Made by a program: the position numbers and the translations under genes. A DNA stretch of 64,000 nucleotides from Beijerinckia indica subsp. indica ATCC 9039 (lineage in GTDB: Bacteria > Pseudomonadota > Alphaproteobacteria > Rhizobiales > Beijerinckiaceae), in NCBI RefSeq assembly GCF_000019845.1, contig NC_010581.1, forward strand, positions 749,501 through 813,500, given 5' to 3'. Below the pieces are notes generated by a model, which did no database searches, was not told where the DNA came from, and saw only the letters and a program-made list of their open reading frames with translations. Below are positions 8,679 to 16,289 of the stretch, one piece after another. The first letter of the stretch is position 1, and each line of letters opens with the position of its first letter.

Positions 8679-9467
8679 ATGAACCCTTTTGTGGCTGGGG
8701 CCGGACGTCTTGAAATCAATAATGTCTCTAAAACCTATGCGGTGGCGGGCCGGTCACGGCTGGTTGCGCTTTCGCATGTCGATTTTGCTGTTGAGCCCGG
8801 TGCCTTCGTCAGCCTCGTTGGTCCTTCGGGGTGTGGGAAATCGACATTGCTCCGGCTGATCATCGGGCTTGATGATGATTATGAGGGCGCGATCCTTTTA
8901 AACGGTGAAAAGATCTCAGGCACGAGCCTGTCACGCGGCATCGTGTTTCAGGAGCACCGTTTATTGCCGTGGCTGACGCTCGAACAGAATATCGGCCTTG
9001 GCCTTGCCAATGCGCGGCGGACCGCTGTAGAAAAAGCGGAGGCAATTCGCGAGCACATTGCGCTCGTGGGCCTTGGCGGTTTCGAAAAGGCTTTTCCGCA
9101 TCAATTGTCTGGTGGCATGGCGCAGCGCGCGGCTATTGCGCGCGGGCTGGTGAACCAGCCCGAAATTCTGCTCCTCGATGAACCCTTGGGAGCGCTCGAC
9201 GCGCTGACCCGGCTGCGTTTGCAGGATGAGCTTCAGCGCCTCTGGCGGGTGGAGAAAACGACCATGATCCTCGTCACGCATGACGTGGACGAGGCCATTT
9301 ATCTCAGCACCAAGATCGTTGTCATGGCAGCCAATCCCGGGCGAGTAGTGGACATCGTGGATGTTGATCTGCCTTTTCCGCGTGATCGCGCTGGCCATGC
9401 CTTCGCGGATTGCAAGCGCCGGATTCTGACGGTCATGGATGAATATGGCGGCTCAGAAGCGGCATGA
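8679..9467 (+). CDS. ABC transporter ATPase, SsuB/TauB-like
   Basis: A 262-residue ATPase with Walker A GPSGCGKST (about residue 46), Q-loop (FQEHRLLPWLT), signature LSGGMAQRAAIARGL, Walker B LLLDEPLGALD and switch histidine VTHDVDEAI. This is the energising subunit of the import system encoded just upstream; the start ATG 8679 follows the permease stop by 7 bp. A longer frame reaches back to 8592 inside the permease gene but its extension has no family similarity. Substrate class as for the binding protein: small organic sulfur/nitrogen anions are likely but not proven. Confidence 0.9.
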   Translation: MNPFVAGAGRLEINNVSKTYAVAGRSRLVALSHVDFAVEPGAFVSLVGPSGCGKSTLLRLIIGLDDDYEGAILLNGEKISGTSLSRGIVFQEHRLLPWLTLEQNIGLGLANARRTAVEKAEAIREHIALVGLGGFEKAFPHQLSGGMAQRAAIARGLVNQPEILLLDEPLGALDALTRLRLQDELQRLWRVEKTTMILVTHDVDEAIYLSTKIVVMAANPGRVVDIVDVDLPFPRDRAGHAFADCKRRILTVMDEYGGSEAA

Positions 9468-9648
9468 AGACGTCTTCACCGGGGCAGGTTTTGCGCCGAA
9501 TCGTCATATCCGTGGGAAGCGGACCAAGCGTGATCGCGACGGCGACGGAGTTCCGTTCAGCCAGAGGTCAGGCAAGTCGCTTATTTCTTGACGGTGACAA
9601 GCCCGAAGGGCTGCGCGCTGAACGAAGCTGCAGGACAGGGGGACAAGG

Positions 9649-9813
9649 ATGACAGTCAATCCTCAAAATCTTCATCTGGTCTTAGTCGCCGTCCTGTTGG
9701 CCCTCATCGTTGCGACCGCCCAAACCTCTCCCATGCACAAGTTGGTCGAAGATGGTTTTGCGCGGGCGTTCGGCCACGACATCGCCCGTAGCATCACGCA
9801 TGCAGGAAAATGA
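9649..9813 (+). CDS. 54-residue single-pass membrane peptide
   Basis: A short open frame translating to MTVNPQNLHLVLVAVLLALI... and ending in ARSITHAGK. A GGGGGACAAGG ribosome site sits directly ahead of the ATG. Residues about 8-24 form one hydrophobic transmembrane helix; the rest is an amphipathic tail (KLVEDGFARAFGHDIARS). It lies between the transporter ATPase and the tRNA gene. It is not homologous to anything I recognise. The good start signal and clean hydrophobic pattern argue it is real; codon evidence is limited by its size. Confidence 0.5.
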   Translation: MTVNPQNLHLVLVAVLLALIVATAQTSPMHKLVEDGFARAFGHDIARSITHAGK

Positions 9814-9868
9814 CAGGGGTGGTAAGGTGTAGCGGGCTTTCGCGATAAAGCGCGTTCACGGATTTGAA

Positions 9869-9945
9869 TGGTACCGCCACCCCGGCTCGAACGGGGGACC
9901 TCTAGATCCACAATCTAGCGCTCTAACCAACTGAGCTATGGCGGC
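9869..9945 (-). tRNA. tRNA-His (anticodon GTG), CCA encoded
   Basis: Read on the minus strand, the 77-nt gene folds into a full cloverleaf: acceptor GCCGCCA/TGGCGGT (first pair G-U), D arm GCTC/GAGC, anticodon stem CTAGA/TCTAG with loop TTGTGGA, T arm CCCCG/CGGGG with loop TTCGAGC, discriminator A73 and encoded CCA. The anticodon GTG reads histidine codons. Unlike most bacterial tRNA-His there is no G at -1 facing C73: the base before G1 is C and base 73 is A. This matches the unusual tRNA-His known from a clade of alphaproteobacteria such as Caulobacter that have a divergent HisRS. Confidence 0.96.
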
Positions 9946-10306
9946 GTAACCTCGGCGAAAAGATTCGCCATGAACTTGTTCCAGCGCCGCGGACCCTAAG
10001 AGGAACGCCGGCCGATTGCAAGAGCCTGTAGGCGCTATCCGCATCAAAGCTGAAAAGGACCCGCTTTGGGGATGGCGTAAACACCACGCAAGCAAGCCAC
10101 GCACCAACCCGTTTCGGCGGAAAAGCGGTGCAGATCCTTTCTGCCTATTAAGGTTAATATTTCAATCACTATATTCCAGGCAGGCTTGGCCTTGCGGTCT
10201 GGTGGACCCCGTGCGGTGAAGCCATTAGGGTTTTATTAACGCTCCCGCGCGGGAGCAGGCTCCCCACGCCGGTGCCAGCGGCGGCGATTTGAGAAAGCCT
10301 GGACTC

Positions 10307-12493
10307 ATGGACAAGTTTTGCTTCGCGCCGGGTGTCTCTGAGACCACGATCGCGCCGTTCCTGGAAATTTTCGGGCCGGGACCATGGGATGAGGGGGCCA
10401 TTCTCGGATTCGAGCAGGCAGAGGATCATCAAGGGGCCGGGCTTTTCGTCGCTTTCGCCAGCCAGGCCATGCTGGACCTCTTCGGTGTGACGGCGCTCGA
10501 AATTCTGCGGCACCGGTTTTTCCAGCCGGCCGATCCCGGCTTTGGACGACTGGCGGAAATTGCCGCTGATGCCACGCAATCCTTGCGGCTGGCGCGGTTG
10601 CGGTTTTTCGTGAATGGCAAGAGCATTGTGCGGACGTTTTGGTGCGGCACGCTCGAACGGCAGGGGCGGCGCATGACCCTCATTGCCGAGGCGCAAGCCT
10701 ATCGCTCGCGCCTCGTGTTGCAGCAACAGGCACGCCCGCGGCAGGAGCCGGTTGTGGCTTTGCTGGCAGACCCTCTGCCGGATGATATGGCCATCGTGCG
10801 GGCGGATCTGGCGCGACGGTTTCCGGGCGAGCGGCCTTTGCGGTTTCTTTGGCGCACGGATGGGGAGCACCGTCTCGTCGAAATCGGTTCCCTCCTCGCC
10901 GAGGTGACGGGACTCTTGCCAGAAAAATGGGTCGGAGGACCTTTTTCTTCCTTGTTGCGGGCCTTCGATCCGACGGCCGCGACCATGACCGACTGGATTT
11001 TCGCCGCGTGCGAAGGGGTGGACGATCTCAAACTTGCTTGGCCGATCGAGGGACGCACGGTTGCCGTCGATATTGCCCTTGGGGGACTTCCGCGGCGCGA
11101 CGCCGCTGGCAATTTTGCGGGTTATCAGGGCTTTGGCTTGATTCATAAGGATCGGCTCACGGCGCGCCTGTTGGAACCTCAGGAGGAAGAGGAAGGACAA
11201 GCGCTTTCGCCGGTTTTGGCCGAGACCAGGGGAGTGATCGATGCCGGAGAGCCTGTTTCGGCCTTCCCACGGACGGATGAAACAGCGCAAGGACCGGTTG
11301 AAGGGGAAAGAGCCGCGCGCCAGGCGCTCGAAGCGCGCATGCATCGCTACGAGAGTGAAGTCCGGGAACTGCATGCCATTCTTGATACGGCGACGGATGG
11401 TGTCGCCGTTCTCGATGCGGAAGGCAGGATTCTCACCCTGAACCGTTCGGGCGAGGCCTTGTTCGGCTATGATCGGGGCGAGGTTCTTAGCCAGCCGTTC
11501 ACCATGCTGATCGCCCCGGCGAGCCGCCGCCGGGCCATGGATTATTTCGAGGGCGTGAAAACCGGAGGCGTCCTCAGTCTGTTGAATGATGGGCGTGAGA
11601 TTTTTGGCCTCGCCCGCCAGGGCGGCACAATTCCGATCTTCATGACGCTCGGTCGGATTGGCCTCTTCGTCACAGCGGAGACGATGCCGGAACAAGGCGT
11701 TTTTGAGAAATATTGCGTGCTGCTGCGCGATATGAGCCATTGGAAAAAAATCGAGCGCGAACTCGAGGCGGCGCGCAAGGAAGCCGAACGGGCGAGTACC
11801 TTGAAATCGGATTTCCTCGCCAAGGTCAGCCATGAGATTCGGACACCCTTGAATGCCATTCTCGGATTTACCGAAGTCATCATGGATGAACGGTTTGGGC
11901 CGATCGGCAATGAGCGTTACAAGGATTATCTGAAGGACATTCATATGTCCGGCACCCTTGTGATGAGCCTTGTGAACGATCTTCTCGATCTCTCGAAGAT
12001 CGAGGCTGGCAAGATGGACCTGGACTTCGTCGCCGTTGACACCAATCAGATCATCGCCGACTGCGTCTCGCTCATGCAGCCCCAGGCCAATCGCGAGGGT
12101 ATTTTGGTGCGCCTTGCGCTGGCGCCGGCCTTGCCGCCGTTGCTCGCCGATGAGAGATCCTTGCGCCAGATCGTGCTCAATCTTCTGTCCAATGCGGTGA
12201 AATTCACCGAGCCCGGCGGCCAGGTGATGGTGGCGACGAAATTGATGGAAGACGGCAAGACTCTGATCCGCATCCGCGATACGGGGGCGGGCATGTCGGA
12301 GGAGGAGATTGGGATTGCGCTGGAGCCGTTTCGCCAGCTCTCGACCTCGCGTTCCAATCAGGGCACGGGTCTCGGCCTGCCGCTGACCAAAGCCTTGGTC
12401 GAGGCCAATCGCGCATCCTTTTCGATCTCCAGCAAGAAGCAGGAAGGCACTGTCGTGGAGATCCTGTTTCCCTCGGCGCGCGCCTTGGTTTGA
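10307..12493 (+). CDS. PAS-containing sensor histidine kinase, PdhS/DivJ/PleC-like
   Basis: A soluble-looking 728-residue kinase. A poorly conserved N-terminal half (1-340) is followed by a PAS domain (about 345-460, HAILDTATDGVAVLDAEGRI), a short coiled linker, a HisKA domain with phospho-accepting His at about residue 509 (FLAKVSHEIRTPLNAILGF), and a HATPase domain with N box (LLSNAVKF), G1 (DTGAGMS) and G2 (GTGLGLPL, about 686). The H-box continuation (FTEVIMDERFGPIGNERYKD, then YLKDI) is typical of the DivJ/PleC/PdhS kinases that act on DivK and control cell polarity and cycle in alphaproteobacteria; assignment within that group is inference. No transmembrane segment is evident. ATG 10307 is preferred over TTG 10289. 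A very long open frame on the opposite strand is a codon-bias artefact. Confidence 0.85.
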   Translation: MDKFCFAPGVSETTIAPFLEIFGPGPWDEGAILGFEQAEDHQGAGLFVAFASQAMLDLFGVTALEILRHRFFQPADPGFGRLAEIAADATQSLRLARLRFFVNGKSIVRTFWCGTLERQGRRMTLIAEAQAYRSRLVLQQQARPRQEPVVALLADPLPDDMAIVRADLARRFPGERPLRFLWRTDGEHRLVEIGSLLAEVTGLLPEKWVGGPFSSLLRAFDPTAATMTDWIFAACEGVDDLKLAWPIEGRTVAVDIALGGLPRRDAAGNFAGYQGFGLIHKDRLTARLLEPQEEEEGQALSPVLAETRGVIDAGEPVSAFPRTDETAQGPVEGERAARQALEARMHRYESEVRELHAILDTATDGVAVLDAEGRILTLNRSGEALFGYDRGEVLSQPFTMLIAPASRRRAMDYFEGVKTGGVLSLLNDGREIFGLARQGGTIPIFMTLGRIGLFVTAETMPEQGVFEKYCVLLRDMSHWKKIERELEAARKEAERASTLKSDFLAKVSHEIRTPLNAILGFTEVIMDERFGPIGNERYKDYLKDIHMSGTLVMSLVNDLLDLSKIEAGKMDLDFVAVDTNQIIADCVSLMQPQANREGILVRLALAPALPPLLADERSLRQIVLNLLSNAVKFTEPGGQVMVATKLMEDGKTLIRIRDTGAGMSEEEIGIALEPFRQLSTSRSNQGTGLGLPLTKALVEANRASFSISSKKQEGTVVEILFPSARALV

Positions 12494-12674
12494 TGCCCTC
12501 GCAGGAACAGGCGCGGGGGGCGCTTGCGATGCAATGGCGATCATTGCCGAATAATCCTGTGCGAATAATCGTGTGAGAGTCACGGAACGCTTTGCACGCG
12601 AGCGAATTTCTTCCGCACGAATGGGACTCCCGCCCCGGTAAGGAAAAATGAAACGGGTATTGGAGGAGGAAGAG

Positions 12675-12917
12675 ATGAGCGGCCAACAGGGCGAGCACGT
12701 CAAAATCAAGCCGACACCGATCCCGATGAGCGAGCAGGAGCAGCAAAACGCCGAACTCGATCGTGAACTCGCCGACACATTTCCGGCGAGCGATGCACCC
12801 ACGGTGACACGTCGTGAAACGGGGCCAATTGGGGCGCCATTGGGGACAACGCCTCAAGCAGAAGCTGCTATGGCCACCACCGGCAAGAAAGCGAAAAAGG
12901 GTAAGGGGCGCAAGTAG
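12675..12917 (+). CDS. Small conserved hypothetical with L-D-x-x-L-x-x-TFPASD-x-P motif
   Basis: An 80-residue hydrophilic protein. Residues about 26-45 hold ELDRELADTFPASDAPTVTR, a motif (LDxxLxxSFPASDPP) seen in many small alphaproteobacterial hypotheticals; the C terminus is a lysine-rich tail (GKKAKKGKGRK) that could bind nucleic acid. ATG 12675 is chosen because GGAGGAGGAAGAG precedes it; the in-frame ATG at 12648 would translate that site. No signal peptide or membrane segment. Function unknown. A rho-independent terminator lies about 120 bp downstream. Confidence 0.75.
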   Translation: MSGQQGEHVKIKPTPIPMSEQEQQNAELDRELADTFPASDAPTVTRRETGPIGAPLGTTPQAEAAMATTGKKAKKGKGRK

Positions 12918-13034
12918 ACAATAAAGGTGCTTGAATGCCGAGAGGGGTTTGGGTTTCCGTTGATTTGTCCTGTCGATACGACCCATGATTTTAAGCACGT
13001 AAGATATTATGCGGCAGGACGAATGTGGAGAGAG

Positions 13035-13073
13035 CAAGGGCGGCTGATGCCGCCCTTGTCATTTTGTTTTTGT
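13035..13073 (+). terminator. Rho-independent terminator
   Basis: A perfect 10-bp GC-rich stem CAAGGGCGGC / GCCGCCCTTG with loop TGAT is followed by a T-rich tail (TCATTTTGTTTTT). It ends the transcript of the small conserved hypothetical gene. Confidence 0.85.
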
Positions 13074-13254
13074 CATTTTGATTTCCCTTGGTCCTCTTGG
13101 GATCAAGCCTGCTTCCCCCGGACCAGCAGATGCTTTAAGACCACGGTCGGATTTTCGGGTCGGCTCCATTGAAAAAGAGAGCATGATCAAAGGCTTTTAA
13201 ACGGATCGCGCTTTCTCCGAGACGATCCGGGATTTCTGCGGGATCTATTTCTCC

Positions 13255-13944
13255 ATGGCTTCCTATGACATGCGCTTCGCCCGCGCATTTTTCGCTCTCT
13301 CGCCGCAAGAGCGTTTGCATCGCATGATCGACACGACATTCGAGGATTGGCGGGTCAATCTGAACGAGGGCGTCAGCCTTGTTTATGATTCCGCCTGCGC
13401 GATGATCCAGGGCGTGACGGAAAAGATTTTCGGCGTCGATCCGCTCACCCCATCGAGCTTGGACGCAGGCGCCGGGGACGTTTTCGATATTGTGTCGTCC
13501 CGCTTGGCCCTGCCGATCGAAACCGGACATGATCAGTTCAATCCCGATGCTGGCGCCCTGACGCGGCCGGACGCTCCCGATCCTTGCCTCTTCCTTTTTG
13601 AGACGGCGGTGCGTGCCTTGAGCAGCGAGGATGCGCGTTTCGAGCCTCGTTATCTTCTCCCCAGTGACGCGGCTGAACGGGAGGCGCTTGGCAAACATTA
13701 TGGCCGGGTGTTTTCCGTGCAATTGCGCTTCTGGACCCAGGACCTGCCGGATTACGAGGCGCGCTATCATGCCCTGCAAGAGGAACTGGCCGACTATCCC
13801 GATGTGGTGAAGGCCGAGAAGGTTTTTCGCGTTCCGCTCCGCATCCCCTTGCGTTTCCGGATGAAACATAAAGAGCCGTTCGACCGTGTTGAAACAGCGG
13901 TCACAGCTATTGCGATTGGCCGTGAACTCATGATCACGCCCTGA
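13255..13944 (+). CDS. Hypothetical protein
   Basis: A 229-residue soluble protein without signal peptide or membrane segment (MASYDMRFARAFFALSPQER onward). It is rich in Phe, Arg and acidic residues, with a repeated F-R-V/P-L-R-I-P-L-R-F pattern near residue 195. I recognise no family. Codon usage is like its neighbours and a strong terminator follows 40 bp after the stop, which supports a real, singly transcribed gene. The ribosome site before ATG 13255 is weak. It lies just upstream of the dcw cluster but is separated from it by the terminator, so no functional link can be claimed. Confidence 0.7.
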   Translation: MASYDMRFARAFFALSPQERLHRMIDTTFEDWRVNLNEGVSLVYDSACAMIQGVTEKIFGVDPLTPSSLDAGAGDVFDIVSSRLALPIETGHDQFNPDAGALTRPDAPDPCLFLFETAVRALSSEDARFEPRYLLPSDAAEREALGKHYGRVFSVQLRFWTQDLPDYEARYHALQEELADYPDVVKAEKVFRVPLRIPLRFRMKHKEPFDRVETAVTAIAIGRELMITP

Positions 13945-13984
13945 TTCGGTTTTGATCTGTCCAATTTATAGTATGTCAATGATT

Positions 13985-14020
13985 AAAGGGCGCGTGATCC
14001 CATGGGATTACGCGCCCTTT
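13985..14020. terminator. Palindromic terminator hairpin
   Basis: AAAGGGCGCG... at 13985 pairs with CGCGCCCTTT ending at 14020 in a nearly perfect palindrome with A-rich and T-rich flanks, so it can act in either direction. It isolates the hypothetical gene from the dcw promoter region. Confidence 0.8.
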
Positions 14021-14193
14021 CTATCTGGAACCATGGGAGTGATTGGGATTTCTCCCCCGAAAATTGTGGATGACGCTGCTTTAAGTTTGAGCAAATTTTC
14101 ATGAATTTCACGGCCTATTAACCTTAAGCCCTTCAAATACGGTCAAACTTTTCATTTTGGCCAAATCGCGCGCCAAATCGCTGCGCGTTGACC

Positions 14194-14218
14194 CCCCATG
14201 ATTTCCCATGCTATCCCA
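14194..14218 (-). promoter_or_regulatory. Putative MraZ operator: three TGGGN boxes, 10-bp period
   Basis: On the minus strand the boxes read TGGGA-N5-TGGGA-N5-TGGGG (plus-strand CCCCA at 14194-14198, TCCCA at 14204-14208, TCCCA at 14214-14218). A degenerate fourth box TCCCG follows at 14224 in the same phase. In E. coli, MraZ binds TGGGN direct repeats separated by 5-nt spacers ahead of its own gene. The position 110 bp upstream of mraZ fits autoregulation of the whole division cluster. Confidence 0.8.
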
Positions 14219-14328
14219 AATTGTCCCGTTACGAATATCGGCAAGATCCTTTCCAGCGGCCCGCCTCGGCGACCGATCGGTGGTGCTTTGTCTAGTATTC
14301 GCGGGAAGTGCTGGCCGGAGTGGGGGGA

Positions 14329-14823
14329 GTGGACCGTTTTGTCTCGCATTTCACCAACCGGCTGGACGCAAAGGGCCGAGTCTCCATTCCCGCGTCTTTT
14401 CGCGCCGTCTTGGCGCGCGACGGGTTCGAGGGCCTCTATGTCCATCCGTCCATCGACGCGGAAGCGATCGATTGTGGTGGGCATGGCTTGTTACGGGAAA
14501 TCGACGAATTGTTGGGCCGGCTGTCTCCCTATTCGGAAGAGCGCGATATGTTTTCCACCGCGCTGCTTGGCACCAGCGAGATCCTCAAGGTCGATTCGGA
14601 AGGCCGGGTCGTTCTGACGGAAAACGTCAAGACTTATGCGGGCATTGGCTCGGAAGTCACGTTCGTCGGTCAAGGGTACAAGTTTCAAATCTGGGAGCCG
14701 GGCCGTTTTCGCACGCATCTGGAAGAGGCCAGAAACCGGGTGCGCGATCTCCGCAAGCAGCTCAGTTCCAGACCCGTGGCGCCGGATGCGCAGCCGCCAC
14801 GACCACATGGAGCACGGGAATGA
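14329..14823 (+). CDS. mraZ: Transcriptional regulator MraZ
   Basis: The protein (164 residues from GTG 14329, [20 protein letters not shown]) has two SpoVT/AbrB-like MraZ halves: DAKGRVSIP (about 11-19) and DSEGRVVL (about 90-97). MraZ forms a ring-shaped oligomer that binds TGGGN repeats and represses the dcw promoter; matching repeats are present upstream. A frame extension to GTG 14308 exists, but GTG 14329 follows GGGGGGA at a good distance and begins where homology begins. Its stop overlaps the rsmH start (ATGA), so the two are translationally coupled. The Pro/Arg-rich tail is not conserved. Confidence 0.93.
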   Translation: MDRFVSHFTNRLDAKGRVSIPASFRAVLARDGFEGLYVHPSIDAEAIDCGGHGLLREIDELLGRLSPYSEERDMFSTALLGTSEILKVDSEGRVVLTENVKTYAGIGSEVTFVGQGYKFQIWEPGRFRTHLEEARNRVRDLRKQLSSRPVAPDAQPPRPHGARE

Positions 14824-15887
14824 AATCGGGCCGCGGCGATGAGTCTCCTCTCGCCGCAGGCGGACCGGCCCGACACGTTCCCGTGCTTCGTGAGGAAGTC
14901 GTCGCAGCCCTCGATTGCAAAAAAGGCGGTTTCTATCTCGATGCCACTTTCGGGGCAGGGGGATATACGCGCGCTTTGCTCGCCGAGCCTGAAACGCACG
15001 TGCTGGCGATTGATCGCGATCCCGAAGCGATTGCGGCAGGCCGGGCTCTGGAGGCGGAAAGCGCCGGCAGGCTTATCCTCGCGCATGGCCGTTTCTCGAC
15101 GCTCGCCGATATCGCTGCCGCCGAGGGCATTCCTGCATTCGACGGCATCGTGTTCGATATCGGCGTTTCCTCGATGCAGCTCGATCAGCCGGAACGGGGG
15201 TTTTCCTTTCGTGGCGAGGGGCCGCTCGACATGCGGATGGAAAGCCGTGGGCCAAGCGCTGCCGATCTCGTCAACACGGCCGATGAGCAAAGGCTCGCGG
15301 ATATATTCTATTATTTTGGTGAGGAGCGGGCGTCCCGCCGCATCGCCCGGGCGATCGTCACCGACCGCGCGCATACGCCCTTCACCACGACACGCCAGCT
15401 TGCCGAACTGATCGCCAGGGTCAATCCGGGTAAGCCCGGAGACATCCATCCGGCGACCCGCGTCTTCCAGGCCTTGCGCATTGCCGTCAATGAAGAGCTT
15501 CTCGAACTCGTGCGCGCCTTGGCCGCCGCCGAAGCTCTGTTGCGTGAGGGTGGCAGGCTCGTCGTGGTGACTTTCCATTCTTTGGAGGATCGGATCGTCA
15601 AACAATTTCTGGCTGCCCGTTCCGGCCGTGGCCAGGCCGTATCACGGCCGCTGCCGGGTGAGCCCGCGCTCGCGCCGCCCACCTTCATTCTGCCCGGCAA
15701 GCAGCCGGTCCTGCCTTCACCGGAAGAAATCGCCGTCAATCCGCGTGCCCGTTCGGCGAAACTGCGGTTCGGCCTGCGCACGGCCGCGCCGGCGCGGGGC
15801 CTTGAGTCTGGTCTGTTGCCGCTCGCGACTCTGCCGGAAACCAGCCATCCAAAATCCGCTTCCCATTCCAAATCAAGGAGGCGCTGA
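14820..15887 (+). CDS. rsmH: 16S rRNA m4C1402 N4-methyltransferase RsmH (MraW)
   Basis: A 355-residue SAM-dependent methyltransferase that modifies C1402 of 16S rRNA in the decoding centre. Visible motifs: [13 protein letters not shown], the SAM-binding [14 protein letters not shown] (about 40-53), [23 protein letters not shown] and [13 protein letters not shown]. The open frame runs far upstream to 14208 through mraZ in another phase, but the gene starts at ATG 14820, overlapping the mraZ stop. The next gene, ftsL, begins immediately after its stop. Confidence 0.95.
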   Translation: MKSGRGDESPLAAGGPARHVPVLREEVVAALDCKKGGFYLDATFGAGGYTRALLAEPETHVLAIDRDPEAIAAGRALEAESAGRLILAHGRFSTLADIAAAEGIPAFDGIVFDIGVSSMQLDQPERGFSFRGEGPLDMRMESRGPSAADLVNTADEQRLADIFYYFGEERASRRIARAIVTDRAHTPFTTTRQLAELIARVNPGKPGDIHPATRVFQALRIAVNEELLELVRALAAAEALLREGGRLVVVTFHSLEDRIVKQFLAARSGRGQAVSRPLPGEPALAPPTFILPGKQPVLPSPEEIAVNPRARSAKLRFGLRTAAPARGLESGLLPLATLPETSHPKSASHSKSRRR

Positions 15888-16280
15888 ATGATCCGTGTCC
15901 TCAATCTTTTGACGGTTCTGGCTCTGCTCGGTTCCGCCATTTACGCCTATTCGATCAAATATGAGACCGTGCTTCGGGCTGAAACGATCATGCATTTGAA
16001 GCATGCGATCAAGAATAAGCAGGATCAGATCGGCATGGCGCGCGCCGAATGGGCCTATCTGACACGGCCGGAACGGTTGCAGGCGCTCGCCGATAAATTG
16101 CTCGACCTGCGTCCAATCGCTCTGAACCAGATCGTCAAGGCCGATGCCTTGCCGAACAAAGGCGCGCGCGTCGATGGGATCGGACGCAAGCTCGAAGCTT
16201 TGGGACTCGACCAGCCGACGACCACGCCGCGCGAGGGAGGCTCGGGCGATGCCGCGACGCCGACCTCGGCGCAACGATAG
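15888..16280 (+). CDS. ftsL: Cell division protein FtsL
   Basis: A 130-residue bitopic protein: a short N terminus, one transmembrane helix (about 5-24, LNLLTVLALLGSAIYAYSIK) and a periplasmic heptad-rich segment (IMHLKHAIKNKQDQIGMARA) that should form the FtsL-FtsB coiled coil. Sequence identity in this family is very low, so assignment rests on topology and on position between rsmH and ftsI. It acts in the FtsQLB complex that activates septal peptidoglycan synthesis. The low-complexity C terminus is not conserved. AAGGAGG lies just before the ATG. Confidence 0.88.
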   Translation: MIRVLNLLTVLALLGSAIYAYSIKYETVLRAETIMHLKHAIKNKQDQIGMARAEWAYLTRPERLQALADKLLDLRPIALNQIVKADALPNKGARVDGIGRKLEALGLDQPTTTPREGGSGDAATPTSAQR

Positions 16281-16289
16281 GAGCGCTGG

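Noticed and set aside
9464..9652. A 62-codon frame overlapping the stop of the transporter ATPase (ATGA)
   Set aside because: The overlap looks tempting, but the protein is Arg/Ser-rich with no features, and the better-supported 54-residue gene starts at its end.
10169..12802. A minus-strand open frame of 877 codons opposite the sensor kinase gene
   Set aside because: Its translation is low-complexity (Arg, Gly, His-rich) without domains, and it mirrors the plus-strand kinase, whose motifs are unmistakable. High-GC codon bias often leaves such antisense frames open.
14208..14819. The upstream 200-codon extension of the rsmH frame
   Set aside because: It overlaps mraZ in another phase, shows no similarity to methyltransferases, and rsmH has an overlapping ATG at 14820.
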